Origin: Henricia sp. BOLD:AAB3569
Taxonomy: Eukaryota; Echinodermata; Asteroidea; Spinulosida; Echinasteridae
DNA length: 64,000 nucleotides
Assembly (NCBI GenBank): GCA_037783545.1
Contig: JBBELK010000453.1
Span: 248,001 to 312,000, forward strand
Direction: 5' to 3'
The notes beneath the pieces were generated by a model that ran no database searches, was not told where the DNA came from, and saw only the letters and a list, made by a program, of their open reading frames with translations. Both the position numbers and the translations under genes were made by a program. Of this stretch, positions 22,246 to 35,329 are shown piece by piece (within the stretch, counting starts at the first letter, position 1; each line of letters starts with the position of its first letter).

Positions 22246-23744
22246 ATGTACGTTTCGAATATTCAATCAAAAACAACCAATTTTTCGAATGGTAAATTAT
22301 TTAAAAATGCACAGGCCTAATGGTTAACAATGTTTGCGGAAAAAAAATTCAATCTACATACATGTGGTATGCTCTTTTCTCAAGAATAGACAACATAATC
22401 ATATGCTTTATCACAGGTCTACCGGTAGCTATGCTCGTGTCAACTTTTTTCCCCCATGACGCACAGCGAATGTAGCCTTTCCGCGTCAATCTCCGCATCA
22501 TTAACAATTTTGATTCCTAGAGTGTTTACCGGTACATGAGTAAAGTTTGTGATCGGAAGCTTGGGATCAAATGTTAACACGCTGTTGGTGCTATACATAA
22601 AAATATTGCATTTCTGTGATATATACAATGTACACAGGTCGACACCTCCTGAAGGGTAATTGCTGAGGAAAAAAAACATTTAAAGTTTTCCGAAGGATTT
22701 TAAATGTGCATAAGAAATGTATCCAGTGACACTATAAACAGCTTCTTCATTACACATTACCATACAATTTAAATGTAGATGTCCAGTTTATACAATATAT
22801 TTTGACAATTCCTGCTGAAAATTGATAAACATTGTCTTGCAAATGATACGCATTAATTGCTTCATAAATTGCTTTTAAGTGCATTACAGAGTGAAATTTG
22901 TGACTGACTCGGTGGATGCAATAATCGGATACACTGACTTGGCCATTATGGAGTTCATAATATCTTAATGAAGTGGATGTGACACACCATACACTTCAGC
23001 AGATTGGTTTATATTGTAATATGGCTACCACATTGTTGACATTGTAACAATTGAGTGTATACATGTACACTGTGGGCATTATGTGTACAGTATGGATACA
23101 TGTAGTAATTCATGAATCAATTGTACTCTGGGGTATCAATACTGCCAGTGTTCAATGTACCGTACATCTCAAGGGTGAACTGTGATTTGATGTAGTTTAA
23201 AGGAATTAGGACAACACTTGCAAAGGGTTGCCTATTATAACTCTGTACGCTTCATGCAAGTCGCCATCTTTTGCAGTTTGGCTCTCGGACTTAAGTTGAG
23301 AGGGCGTGAGTCAGGACACAACAATTTGTACATACTTCACGGCCTATGGGAGTCGGGACACATGGCATCAATCTTGACATCCCTTTCAAAATTTTTAATA
23401 AAATTGGCGCAGCACATAGTTGCATTAGTTGCAGAGTGTACCGGTATCATCAAAATTAATTGTGTTGCCGACGTTAAAAACAAGATTCTCTGATTCTCAT
23501 GATTTATGCACCGGGCAATACATTGGTAATATTTTGATTAAATTCGTTGATATAACTTCAAACAAGTGTTGCCCCTTCCTTTAATGAACTATCCTGCATG
23601 GGATACTCATGGCGCTTTACAGCAATATCACCCTGGTGATTGTGGGCACAACTCCTGGGGGAGTATGCAGCCTCGGCAGCCTGACACAAGCACCTAGCCT
23701 AAAGGCTATACAACCATTGCAGGCTCCCATTTACTCCTGGGTGG

Positions 23745-23893
23745 AGAAAGGCATTTAACATATGGCAAAGTGCATTGCTCAAGGACACACGTACCATAGA
23801 CGTGGCCGGGAATCAAACCCACGACAGTAGATATAGATACTGCTTTGAGTTCAGTGCACCAAACCACTCGGCCGTGGTACTTCATGCCCAACA
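23745..23893 (-). mobile_element. tRNA-derived SINE, head and start of body
   Basis: Read on the minus strand: GTACCACGGCCGAGTGGTTTG, then GTGGGTTTGATTCCCGG, then a body with TCCTTGAGCAATGCAC. The following CTCCCATTTACTCCTGGGTGG differs from the other copies, suggesting a sister family. Confidence 0.6.
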
Positions 23894-25830
23894 CGGCTTC
23901 AGATCCGTTGCAGCATTATGCATAACGTCACACATGCTCAGTGCAAGGTGTGGTGATTTAGTTCATGAAACAGCCACCTCCTTGTCTTGTTCTCAGTGGT
24001 GCATGAGACTTGGAGAAATCGAAATCAAATTGTGATTGATTCACCAGCCATCTTGAATGAAACCGCCACCGAGTGGGACCCCACAGAGAACCATGTAACC
24101 GTTATAATTTTGCTAATTATGTTAGTGTCCTTGTTATGTGGGAGTAGCATTAAAGTGCACCAGAAATAAGATATTTTTTTATCACTTTAAAGTACAGTAG
24201 CGTCTCTAGATCACATTTTTTTTACCTCTCTCATTTTCCCCATGGGTGCTGAGATTTTGATACCGTATCATTTGTCATATTTTTCTCAATGTTACCAATC
24301 TGAAATTTTGCACTCCCAATCTGTATATTTTCAAGAATACCGTAAAAAAAAAGCCACCAATAACTAATTTATCCGGTTCCATAACCCCTTCAGTCACATG
24401 AATTTGGACAGAAAAAGAAATCCTTTTCAACAAATGTACACATGTGATCGAAGGGGAGATAGCAGTGCAGTGATTACACCAACCTTTTTGCTTCCACATC
24501 CAAATTGGAGAATTGCAAATTTTCCCGTTTTCTTCCCATAGATATAGTATTTTGGGGAGATATTTTATATGATTGTTAAATTAGAACGAAATCCATTTAT
24601 TTTTTGAAAAATTTGATCACACTCCTTTAATAAATTTTGGAAATTTTCTAATGACATGGAAAAGAAATTACTATTACGCTGTGTACAATGTATGTGTATT
24701 TGTTGAACATTCATTCTAATTAGCAAAGTAAATGCCACACGTTTACAACTTCATGCAAAGATCAACTAATTAATTTGATTTAACTTTGCTCATTTGTTAT
24801 TGGGTTTTATAATTGTACGACGCAGTAAGTAAATGTAACCAAGAATTTAGTAGCCTACATACAGATGATAAATTTAATTTTCTCATGAGCTCAGGTGACA
24901 AAACTGTTTTGAAATTGGTTGCAAAGCTTGTATTTGATGCTTTTCAAATGAAAGAACATTCAACTACAAGTGGTGCTAGTATGTAAATTTAGTTAACCTC
25001 TCCACATTGTGTTTTTCTAATACATGTACAGTAACAATTATTACTAGTGTAACCCTTCCCCGGGGTAATGGGGTTTGTTCCTGAATGGAATAAAACAGTC
25101 AATCAAACAGTATAGTACATGTACATGTATGAAACCTAAAAGACCTTTGTTGGCATCAGAATATAAATTGTAGATAGAACTGTTTGTGGTTGAATCTAAT
25201 TTATAACTGAACACCAGCTCTCCGGCATATGATGAAAGATGCTCCAAAACAACCTTATAAAATGATACCCGTGCAATTAGCTTCATAGTACCCTTCAAAA
25301 ACAAATAAATTGCAGTAATTTGTTTAGTAAATGAAATATAGGGATCTGCCATGTGTCCCCAACTAATTTATAATTCAGAATATATAAACTCTTTTCAAAT
25401 TGCCTGGAGACATTCTCAAATGGCCAAAGGGTAGCACGTACTTCATAAAAAAAGTGCATCCTTTGCAAATAGTAGCTCCTTCAAAAGGCAAGCATCTCAA
25501 GTTACGCAGGACACAATAGGGGTGTTGCATTCAACAGCGCCCTGTGCTCCGGTCCCATGCTATGCACTAGAAACTAGATCCTACTTTAGTGTTGATCAGA
25601 TAAAGATCTTGCGCTGGGACGAGAGGCATCGATCGTTGTTGCGACACTGTCATCCGTTTGACGCAAACACCAGCATATGAATGTACTGTGAACATCTTTT
25701 TACAAGTACTCCGGTACGTATGCACAGCTAGCTGTCGTGTGTACTATGCGAGTCTCTTTCTGAGTGATGGATTTGGTCCCAGAGCGCGCATTTTGTGGAT
25801 GCTCCAGGATTGTATGAGTAGCTTATAATT

Positions 25831-25842
25831 GCCCCCTGGTGG
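25831..25842 (-). promoter_or_regulatory. CTCF consensus match
   Basis: On the minus strand CCACCAGGGGGC fits CCASYAGRKGGC at all twelve positions. It lies in a repeat-poor part of intron 1. Occupancy is not known. Confidence 0.45.
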
Positions 25843-26189
25843 ATAAGATGACGACCTTTTGAGAGCCTCGGATTTAATGTACAAGCAAATGCGTTCCATG
25901 TACCGGTAGGTATAATGGATTTAATTTTCTTTGAATGGTGTGGTTGTGATATTTGTAATGATTTATTAACTTGAGTTGACCCGAGTCATCTGGTCAAGTG
26001 ATTTGAATCTAGTTGATTCAGTAGATTTTGAAGCTCGAGTTCAGTCTTTTGATGGGAGATTTGAGTCGGAGTAATTTGAGGAGTGCGTGTAACAATCTGG
26101 CAAGCCTACGTGTAATTTTTCCTAAAGACAGATTGCATGATTTGAAAATTGTTAAAACAGCGTTATCTCCACCCGAGATTAAGGATGCA

Positions 26190-26250
26190 TGTGTATGTTG
26201 TAAAAACCAACCTGTGCATGCTCAGTACATGTACCTCATCTGCATTCTGA
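26190..26250 (+). repeat. dispersed repeat R8, fragment
   Basis: AAAAACCAACCTGTGCATGC, then TCAGTACATGTACCTCATCT, matches copies at 885 and 33535. Confidence 0.4.
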
Positions 26251-26423
26251 GAAACAATCAAAAACTTTCCACATTTACCGGATAATGGCGGAAAAAGACA
26301 TAAAATGTGTTTAGTAGAAACGGGTCTTACCCGCTATTTTCCGGAAAAATGGCAGAAAGAATTTTCCCCGGCAATTTTCCTTCTCGAGGCAGGAAAATGC
26401 TGGAGAATTTATCCGGTAAGCGC

Positions 26424-26590
26424 CTATAGACCGTGTCGAATAGCCGCCATTTCGTGGGGCAGTATCTTTGTTCCTTGAGGACATGCATGGTGATATGCAT
26501 GGTTGCACATATTGTGCCTTAATTATTGTTGAACGGTTTAAGTAACAAAAGGTGCCCCACGAAATGGCGGCTATTCGATACGGTCTATAG
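26424..26590. mobile_element. MITE with 38-bp near-perfect inverted ends, ATAGACCG family
   Basis: CTATAGACCGTGTCGAATAG, continuing through GCCGCCATTTCGTGGGGCA, is mirrored at the right end with one mismatch in 38. The 167-bp copy looks young. TA at the ends would fit a TA target. A diverged copy is at 35186-35326 in reverse and a lone end at 15851. Confidence 0.8.
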
Positions 26591-27769
26591 AAACATGCAC
26601 CCTTCCACCCGAGTGTGCAGACAGAGGAGAAAGCGTAAACATGTGACCGCACAATGAGTGATTCAATGCATGTCCTTTATCCAGCAAACTATAAACAAAG
26701 CTTGACGAAGCCCACTGCAGCAAGCTTGGCTTATTTCTGGATAGATCGGCTCAGTAGAAACTTTGCGTTACCCGCTATTTACCGGTAAATGGGTTCACTG
26801 TTAAAATTTTTGATCTTCAATAGAAACTCGCTAAGTGGCATAGTTTCCTTTATCACATGATAAGAAACAAAATGTGCGTACATACAAATTTATATAAATT
26901 TATCTTCAATTATATGTATTGTTTTCTTGTCATCTCGAGGAATCATTTCATTGAACAGTTGAACTACCGGTACTTCTATATCCTATTTGAGTAAGATTTT
27001 TCCAGTCAAATAGTTGATTAAAATTTGGGGACATTGCGAATCCTATGGGCTTTAAAGTGCTACAAATAGTACTTTTCCAAATTCATAACAAATGTTTATA
27101 ATATTTGTTAATAGTTTATGCGCAGGTTTATGTACCGGTATCTATAGCCTTCATGCCTGGTAGGCCTATCTGTATTATTGCTTTGTCAATTTATAATTCT
27201 GTGTATATTTCCATAATCTCTTTTTGTACCTTTTATCTAATCACCAAGACGTGGAGAAGTGGAAGGTTGTGCAACATACTGAAGATGTTGTGTGTTGTGT
27301 ACAAGTGCTACATGTATACGTGTACGGCCGGTATATTGACATTAAAAAAACACTGCATATGTTAAGAGTTCAGTCTATTTGGTTAGGTGCGATTCACATA
27401 TCATCGATCTCTCCTTCCCTGATTCATTGAATCATTAGAAACGCAAAACCTGCGAGTCCAAACAACCAGAATGCCGCGACGTCATTGCTCCCGGGCATCT
27501 CTCTCACAAAGCCAAGGGCCGAGGCGCAACTTAACTAGCAGTAACAAGATCTTAATGGGGTGTTTAGTATTCATGGCCTGAGGCTCCAAAATAGTTAAGC
27601 GCTTCCCCGGAGAGATCATGGCTGGAATCCTTCACCCACTCTGACTGGTTGTTAAGAAGTTGGTTTGTGGAGATTCGGGTGGAACTTGTTTGGCGCAGCA
27701 AATTTATCCAAACTGGTTGGACTTCTTTGGAATTTAACGGGTTTAATGAACTTCAAATCGCAGCCTAAA

Positions 27770-27883
27770 CATCGAGTGCCTTGCTCAAGGGCACAGGTAC
27801 CACTGCCGGGTATCGAACCTGCAACATCACGTTTTCACCCCTGTTGCGAGTCAACAACCTAAACCACTCGGCCACGGTACCCC
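27770..27883 (-). mobile_element. tRNA-derived SINE, head only
   Basis: On the minus strand GGTACCGTGGCCGAGTGGTT, then GACTCGCAACAGG and CAGGTTCGATACC, then the first body words CCTTGAGCAAGGCACTCG. It ends there. Confidence 0.65.
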
Positions 27884-28381
27884 ACAATAGGGATAGAGAG
27901 AGGCTTCTCGTGAATTGGCGTGTCTGTAACCAGCATAAAAGTTTTCCACAGTTTCCAGGTACAGGTACATGTACATGTAGCTGGTAGCAACAGATTTGAG
28001 GTGCAGAAGTACCGTATGGCAATGACATTTGTCAAAGCAACTATGGACACCTACACAATGTATTTGTAATAGTAAAGGATTTTTCTTTTTCTTTGATAGA
28101 GTTGAAAAACATGTGCATTGTCAATGTAGTGCGATAAATATTTACCAGTACTTGTGAATTATTTCTACAGTGTTCATATTAACAAAGAGTCCGACCCGTT
28201 AACATTGATAACCAAGAATAATACCGGTACAGGTGGGCAGTTTATAAAAAAGTACACCTGTTAAACGACAACTCATTTATTTAATTTACCAATTACATTG
28301 TTTTTCAATTACATTGTACAGAATGTATTGTAATTGCTGGGCACCTTTGAAAAACAGTGTTCCACTGAAAGGTTTCCCCAG

Positions 28382-28422
28382 GGTAAATAATAAATAAATA
28401 ATAAATAAATAATTAAATAAAC
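28382..28422 (+). repeat. TAAA-rich microsatellite
   Basis: AATAAATAAATAATAAATAA type repetition of about 40 bp. Confidence 0.8.
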
Positions 28423-28784
28423 AGACACTTTGGAGCCTGTTACAATGTAAGTACAGTATAGTTATTAGTGGCTTGTGCACAGACCCTCATCCATGCCTCG
28501 CTAATCGTCAGTATACCAGAGGCTGGTCTCATCCAAGGTCTCTCCTGATTGGATAGTCAATAGATCTGGGGACTGACTTTAATAATTGCCCAGGGTTCAA
28601 ATTCATGGCACTGTTTAGCAGAAAATATTACCCAATTTGCCATAGAATAGCTTCCAAATTCAGAACTCGAGTAGAAAATGTCAGGCCTACTTTTAACTAT
28701 CAGATAGTAAAAATCTATACATTGGGTATATTAAACAAATATTGACTTTTTTATTCTGGTCATGATTAAAGGTCTACTGTATAA

Positions 28785-28900
28785 TTGGCAATGACCCCAA
28801 AATTTCATCAACGAGTTGATAGGGAAACCTTCCTCAAAGTAATTGAATGAAATGTTTCCGCCCGAGATGATATCATTTTACCAGAAAATAATCCATGAAG
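28785..28900 (+). repeat. dispersed repeat R6, partial copy
   Basis: CCCAAAATTTCATCAAC, GGGAAACCTTCCTCAAA and TTCCGCCCGAGATG align with 33255-33490 and 52975-53087. Confidence 0.5.
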
Positions 28901-29186
28901 ATGAAATTATTTAGATCGTTTGCAAACGATTTACTTCTCATCTGGGCGGTCCGAAATGGGCGCTGTGTTACTGCGTGTGTGCTGTTTTAACGCGATGCAT
29001 TTTCTATGGGTTGCCCGCACACGCAGTACAACGCGCGCCACAGAGTGAATGACGCAAGCCACAGAGTACGCGACCGACTTAGAACGAATATTTGAAACGC
29101 CCCGCCAAGACCGGCAAAACGCATATATATGGATTTTGATGTTTTTGGAAAACGTGGTACATTGTGCAGAACTGAAATTTCTTCGG

Positions 29187-29265
29187 ATGAGTTTGTTGAT
29201 GTCCTTCTTTTGATTTATAATGGTTTTATTCCCAAAATCGCTCAAAAACATTATCTATATGGCCA
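29187..29265 (+). repeat. dispersed repeat R7, copy 1
   Basis: About 80 bases nearly identical to 42882-42968: TCGGATGAGTTTGTTGATGT, CCTTCTTTTGATTTATAATG, GTTTTATTCCCA. It lies directly against the TTAA element at 29270. Confidence 0.65.
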
Positions 29266-29269
29266 TTAA

Positions 29270-29375
29270 GATTATAAGCCCTTGGTAATTTCAAAGCCAT
29301 GACTATGATCCTTGGCTGAGCCTTGGTGCATAGTGATGGCTTGGAGATCACCTTGGGTCTAGTACATGTATAATC
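29270..29375. mobile_element. TTAA-flanked MITE, GATTATA ends
   Basis: GATTATAAGCC at the left and TATAATC at the right, with TTAA at 29266-29269 and 29376-29379. Relative of the 57-bp element at 1082-1138. Confidence 0.65.
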
Positions 29376-29541
29376 TTAACCATGACTCTCATTGCAATAA
29401 ATATCTGAATACTTATGTACTAGCCATTTGTACAGTAAGTTGTAGGCCTATACAAAATTATATGAATTCAAATTCATATTTTTTTGCCAAATGAAAAGCG
29501 AAAGTTGGTTCTTTCCAAAACTGTAATATTAAGCCATTTAA

Positions 29542-30114
29542 AGGGCCTGTGACATGCTAAACAACTTTGTGCCTAAGCTTTGCTTCATAATGACGGATTA
29601 CTTGTTCAGCAAAACATACTATTGTTCGTTTGGATGTAAAATCAATAAAAGGTGGCCTTTTTCAACTTTGAAGATTTCATTGCAATAAATCACAGACAGA
29701 GGGCGCTGTTTTGAGTGCATCACATAAGGAAGACAGAAGGGAAAAGTTAAGAAAAAACATAAGACTTCAAGTTGGACTTGTGGCAAATTGCTGCAGTTTC
29801 TACCCCCAGTTTTGTCATGGCTTACAGCAGGCAACATGTAAAACAAACTCAAACAGCCATGGATTACAAAAGTTTCAGGAAAATTGAGAAAAAAGTGGAA
29901 TCTTTTGTGCACAGTTAAATGTGATTTTCCTGTGTTTGCCTCTTGTGACATCGTGACCTTGGTCATGAATATGCATATTCGCATTAGCATAAAAACTAAA
30001 AACCTTTGTTTTAACCCCCAAAGCAAGCTCCAAATAGGATTTTTATGACTTTAACTGAATAGAGTGGTTTTAAAGCATAGATTTCATTGATAAAAATCCT
30101 AAATAAGGGGCCCT
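29542..30114. mobile_element. TTAA-flanked element R3, copy 1
   Basis: TTAAAGGGCC and GGCCCTTTAA end a 573-bp element (TTAA at 29538-29541 and 30115-30118). Internal landmarks shared with 55350-55916 (reverse) and 31835-32358: GAGGGCGCT, GTTTTACATGTTGCCTG in reverse, GATGTCA and CATGAGCAAAG/CATGAATATGCATA. TTAAAGG ends fit the T2/Kolobok type. The 135-residue minus-strand frame inside is not recognisable as protein. Confidence 0.72.
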
Positions 30115-30539
30115 TTAATGCCTAAGAGATGGCTTACATACCGGTACAGGTACTTTAGTTGTAGTTACTGTAGACTAACGGTTTCAAAAGTGACCTAGAC
30201 AAAAGTTGATTACAATATGACATGCCCTAAAAGTCAATGTGGTGTGGTCAGTTTTTACCTTTTTCTTTCATTTTCTAAATTTGTTCAGAATAATATGTTT
30301 GCAAGTGGAATACATGTAACAATATGAAACATCCTGTTGATTTGTTTGGGTTGGGTTTGTCAGTTTGTTTTGCTTTCTAATAAAATGAGATTAATTTTTT
30401 TGTTAGGAGAGGGAACTAGAAAATTATTTAATCATTAAAATTTAATCACACTTTTAGTGAAAGTGTCCAGTAGTGTTAAAGCGATACAGAGCGCCCTCAG
30501 GTGGTAAAAATAAGATATGCCTCCCTGCCAAAAATGAGC

Positions 30540-30657
30540 CGCGGAGATTCTACACAGGATTTTACATGGGAAAAAATCATGTGGCGTTTGTCGGGTTTTT
30601 CTTGTCAACCCGTGAAGTAAAATTTTGGGTCACTGCAAATGATGTAATGGGGCTTTA
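30540..30657 (+). repeat. dispersed repeat R2, 3' part
   Basis: TTTTACATGGGAAAAAATCA, TGTCGGGTTTTTCTTGTCAA and TGCAAATGATGTAATGGGGC match the other R2 copies. Just upstream, 30484-30497 holds a near match to the CTCF core (one mismatch). Confidence 0.6.
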
Positions 30658-31834
30658 ATATGACTTCAGCTTTTATTTTATGCCATATCGTGTAAACTTT
30701 TGATTTTTATGACAATTCAAAGATCGGGTCAAAAAGACATACTGGTACTCTAGTTTTTCGGTTCGGATATAAATGAGTATTTCTGAGAAATATACTTACT
30801 GTGTAGCAACAAGCATGTTAGAAACATTTAGTACAGTGTCATGCATATTACAGCGTCAAATTATTTTTACAATTACAACACGATTTTTGTCAGATTTCTT
30901 TAAAGCAAATCACAAATACGCACAGTATCCTTTTACATCCCTGGTGACGTCCTGCGTACTTCAATATATCCGTTCTCTTCACGAATTGTTTGCGTGTTTG
31001 CGGATCATGTTTTTCTCTCCGTCTCGTATTGAACCACCTGCTTGCTCCGTAGTAACGACAGTTTAGTTTGTTGCCGTCGTCGTTGGCGCACCACGGGGGC
31101 GCGAACGACGGCCGTTACCGCATTGCTTCGTAATTTTACAGGTGCTTGCAATGGAGGGAGCAAACGGAGGCTTTTGTTCAGGTACATGTACATGTACATG
31201 CAGTCTCTCCCCCTCCCCTCTTTCACATCGCCCTCCTCCTTGTTGACTTAGACGTGATATGCTTCTCAAGCTAGCCAGCCAGAAGGCTCTCCGATCTATT
31301 TGCAGCTGGCAAGATCACGATCGGGGAGCAGAAGCAAAGTCCGCGTAAAACCCACTAAATTCTACCCCTTCTGACATTTAATAGCTCCGCTCATCTCGCG
31401 CGCACTCCCCCTCCTGCTAATTGCCAGTGGCTGCAAAGTGTTTTGTTTTGCGTGGAATGTGTAATTTGTGCACCGCTCGTGAGGAAACCGTGATAGGTAC
31501 GTTCAGCTGTCATTTGAGAAGGGTAGCACTGAACTGCTGTACTTTGTGCTAATGCTAATGCACGTGTTTCTGAGGAAGAAAGGATTATCGAGAACATTGA
31601 TTTCTCTCATGTTCAACTAAATAGTTTCTGATACATGTATGTGCACATGTGGTATTGTACCTGTTTACCTCAGTTTGTGATATACATGTAAGGGACTGCA
31701 GTGTTTGACAATTGTGGTTTCTTTTTCAGGGCATCAAAACATGACATAATGTTAAACTCTTTAAACAGGCTCCGTAGCTTTAAAATATGCAACATTCCTC
31801 CTGTAAGATGGGTTTCCTTAACTCGTCCATTTAA

Positions 31835-32358
31835 AGGAACACACCGGCTTTGTTGGGCTATTTTGGGCTCGAAATAGACCAAAAACACATTTCAGAGAAT
31901 TTACTAGATGTGTTTTGGTGTAATTGCAAGTTTTCTATTTTTATGCTAATGAGAATTTCCATATTCATGAGCAAAGCGGTGATGTCATCTCAGGACAACA
32001 GAGGAATCATCTATAGACTTGTGTACAAAAGTTGGTGTCATTTTCAGTGGCTTGATCTTGATATCATGAACTGTAACAATTCACTGAGTTTGTTTAGTAT
32101 GTCATTTGCATCAATCCCAACAAGTTTGTTTGAGTCAAGAATGGATCAGTTGGCTACTGTTTCAATTTGAAATGTAATGTTCTTTCTTTGTTTTTCAACT
32201 GTGGGTTCCCTCCATGACCAGCGATAAACAGCGCCCTCGACTATGAAGAACATTTTTGAGTGTAGACAAGTTTGAGTTTGCCCTTTTGTCTACAGCAGTT
32301 TGATCTTTTGATTTGTGTATAAAACCAACTGACTGATAATTTTCATTTCACTAAACCT
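31835..32358. mobile_element. TTAA-flanked element R3, diverged copy
   Basis: TTAA at 31831-31834 and 32359-32362; ends AGGAAC… and …AAACCT. Internal TTTTTATGCTAATGAGAAT, CATGAGCAAAGCGGTGATGT and CAGCGCCCTCGA are shared with the reverse of copy 1 and with copy 55350. Confidence 0.65.
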
Positions 32359-33254
32359 TTAAGTTTTAAAACCATAGTATGGTGTTTAGACAGTTTCACA
32401 TCTAATCTACATGTATGTCACCTCTGTGACCTGCGTATGTTAAGGCCGTATTCAACCGCCGAACGTGCATAGAACAAACTTGTGCGTCATTTATGTAAAT
32501 TAACAGAAGTCAGGATACAGCACTGGGACTTGTGACCTGTTTCTAGAAATTACGAATGCATCAAAGTACTTTGAACTCAACTCCGCATCTTATGACACCT
32601 TTGCAGATCATATTAAATTATTTAAGTGCCTCTGTAATATTATGGGCCTACACTAAAAGCTTTCGGGGAGAAAAAGTAACTTACAATTTGCATTTTAGAA
32701 GACCTGATCAAAGGTTATCCCACATGGGGCTTACCAAGCATTAACTTGGATAGACTTAGGGTAAAAATAAAAGGGTTTCTAGCCTACATGCAAGTGTATT
32801 TTTAAAAGCAATACACAATTTATCACACTTTCCCCTCGCTACATGTATGGGTATACTGTATATTTTTAGGCTTGTTTAAAGGCTGTTTGTATATATTCTT
32901 TTATAGACATTTCTTGTAATATGAAGTGGTGCCTTGAATGCATTTAATAAAGGCCTTCCACACTCACCAGTTCTAACCCGGTTAACTTTTCTACCCAGAT
33001 AAGGATTTCTTTTCACACTGCAAGTTTTGCCCTGGAAAAACGCCTGCCCGGGTCGTTTCTTACATGAGTACAGTTCATGAACTGTATGGTACAGCTTAGT
33101 GGTCCTTCATGTTGTTTATTATTATTATAACAATAATAAAAATAATAAAACTGTTTACAATTCAAATTTGCCATCTTTTTTCTGGAAAATACTTTGGGGC
33201 ATTTGATGATGGATAATTCCCATGCAAATAGCCATTGAAGAGGTTAAAGTCTGT

Positions 33255-33490
33255 AACCAATGTCCCAAAATTTTATTCAACTAATTGACCGGGAAAACCT
33301 TACTCAAATGAGATTTTCAAAAAAGGTTTGGAAGAAAAAAGTACATACAGTATGTAGTTCCAACTGTCCAATGCAGTGATTCCGCCCAAGACGGTATCTT
33401 TTATTTAAAAGAAAATGATAATTAAAGCTGAATTCATAATATAAATGTGTGCACACATTTTTACAAGGCTGCCCTCATGTAAAGGAAACT
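33255..33490 (+). repeat. dispersed repeat R6, long uninterrupted copy
   Basis: Contains both halves that are separated at 52975-53087 and 53905-54005: TTCCAACTGTCCAATGCAGT, GATTCCGCCCAAGA, then AATGTGTGCACACATTTTTA and GGCTGCCCTCAT. Confidence 0.6.
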
Positions 33491-33534
33491 AGGCTCCTAC
33501 GGTACTACTGTGGTATTGTGGCTTCGTTGTCTGT

Positions 33535-33690
33535 GTTGTATAACCATGGAACCAGCCTAAATAGGATGGCAGCTTCTCACAGTTTCTTGAATGGATGTAC
33601 ACAATATTTGTCATTGTTTACTTGAAACATAGATGAGGTACTGAGCTGACGTACACACAGGTTGGTTTTTATCATACACATCTAGTCTTG
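33535..33690 (-). repeat. dispersed repeat R8, copy 2
   Basis: Reverse-strand match of 885-1030, including ATAAAAACCAACCTGTGTGT and the GGCTGGTTCCATGG end. Confidence 0.5.
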
Positions 33691-34560
33691 TTCCTACCTC
33701 CCACTTTTGTTTGGACTTAGTTTTTTTGGCGAGCTGCTCTAATTTGTTTTGTACAGTTCCAAATCATGGAACCTATTGTTCCTATTGTTAAACCCTCACA
33801 TCCTCAATCACATGTGGGGATAATGCCATTTCTAACAGTTTTCCAATCATGCAATCTGTCTTTGATAATTGACACGTGAACAAGGCAACTAACAATTTCT
33901 GTAAATTCTCCTGAAACTTCAACTCATGCGATAAGTTGCCCAGTCTGGATAATTTCAAGCACACGCCCAGAGAGTCAGTACGTGTCCATTCCCACGTCTA
34001 CACACTTGCACACTTTATACATTGCCTCCCACGATTAGAAGAGCATCTTTTCTTCAAAGAGTCCAGTGAGCTGTTAGCTTCAGGCAGACAGCACTTGAAT
34101 CGCAGCTCTCGAAATTGATCCAAGTTCTGGATTCCGGGGCCTGCTTTGCGTCATCTTAATGGCGAAACACTTAACTGAGAAACAGATATTTCTAAGTATG
34201 TTAGAATTTTAATGAGGGCTTAAGCTTGTTTTGATAAGAGATAATAATACTTATAGTAATGCTCCTTGGCAAGTGATAGGAGAATGACATAAAATAACTA
34301 ATGTATGAGCAGTTGGGGTATGAAGGTTTAACCAATAAAAAGATATTTTCACATTTTACAACAGGAATCACAGTTTGGAACTCTAAAAAAAAAACGTCTC
34401 CTCTTTACGATTCATTAGGATAAACTGCTTGCTTTATTATTGAAAGCCAGCATCATATGCCTCTAAAGATAAATGTTGGGGATTTTAGCAAAAATGAATC
34501 TTGGTGTACACGTAGGCCTATGTCCTGCATGTTTAAATTTCAACTTGCAATGTTTCTTAA

Positions 34561-35037
34561 CTCTTTCAGTGCCAGCGTTTTTTCAACATTTGACTCTAAA
34601 GTGCCAGACTTTTCGCGTTTTTGGTAATTCTTTGAAATTCTGTAAAAAAATTAATAAATAAGTTGTTCTTTTATAGATTCTAGAATCGATAGTATTTTTT
34701 TATTGAGTGATAAATACAATTGTTTTTCACTATCTGAATCCGAAAAATACTCAAAAACTTCCTCCGCGGAGAAGCGAGTGCATTTTACTATGGGCGCCGC
34801 CATCTTGGCTGCTCAGAACTGCTCAGACTCTTCGCCCTCTCGAGGAACTCCGACGTCGTACCTCGATGATATTGCATATTATGATAGATCAATGCACCCT
34901 CTAGCGATATTTTTAGGTCGTACGTGTACGACAGGCGGAGTTTTTGAAGAAAAAAATTGTTAAAAACGAGATCGTACTATTTGTAGAGTGGCACTTTCAG
35001 AGTACAAAGTACTTGTACGGCCTTGGCACTGAAAGAG
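34561..35037. mobile_element. TTAA-flanked piggyBac-like MITE
   Basis: CTCTTTCAGTGCCA and its exact complement end the 477-bp element, with TTAA at 34557-34560 and 35038-35041. TTAA plus a C-rich short end resembles piggyBac-derived MITEs (inference). GTGCCA words recur below the ends. It carries GCCGCCATCTTG at 34796-34807, a perfect YY1-type sequence. No transposase. Confidence 0.78.
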
Positions 35038-35185
35038 TTAATTATGTCCCTCACTTTACTTCCAGTAATGCTGGCATGGAAGTTGTACATGTATAGACTC
35101 CAGTCATTTTCCCTAAACCATTTTGATGAAACTGCACAGGCAGGTATACATACGTGTACAGTACACTGAGTTCGAGTAATACATG

Positions 35186-35326
35186 TAGATTGTATCGAAG
35201 AGCTGACATCTTGTAGGGCAACTTTTGTTGTTTATATTGTGATCACAAAATGTGCAACATGCATGTCCTCACGGAACAAAGAAACTGGCCTACAAGATGG
35301 CAGCTACGGTATTTGAAACGTTCTAT
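35186..35326. mobile_element. ATAGACCG-family MITE, old copy
   Basis: Both ends (TAGATTGTATCGAAGAGC… and …GGCAGCTACGGTATTTGAAA) are decayed versions of the 26424 ends. The interior TGCAACATGCATGTCCTCAC GGAACAAAG matches the reverse strand of that element. Confidence 0.6.
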
Positions 35327-35329
35327 TTC

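Larger units (their letters stand above)
22246..26280. other. intron 1 stretch, mostly unassigned
   Basis: Holds the SINE at 23745 and the CTCF-like site at 25831; otherwise AT-rich with no recognised element or coding signal. Confidence 0.35.
26591..28780. other. intron 1 stretch, mostly unassigned
   Basis: Holds the SINE head at 27770 and a TAAA microsatellite. 27430-27560 is repeat-poor and mixed in composition, a possible conserved non-coding element. Confidence 0.3.

Noticed and set aside
29619-30026. 135-codon minus frame as a host gene
   Set aside because: It lies inside TTAA element R3; the other R3 copies do not keep the frame.
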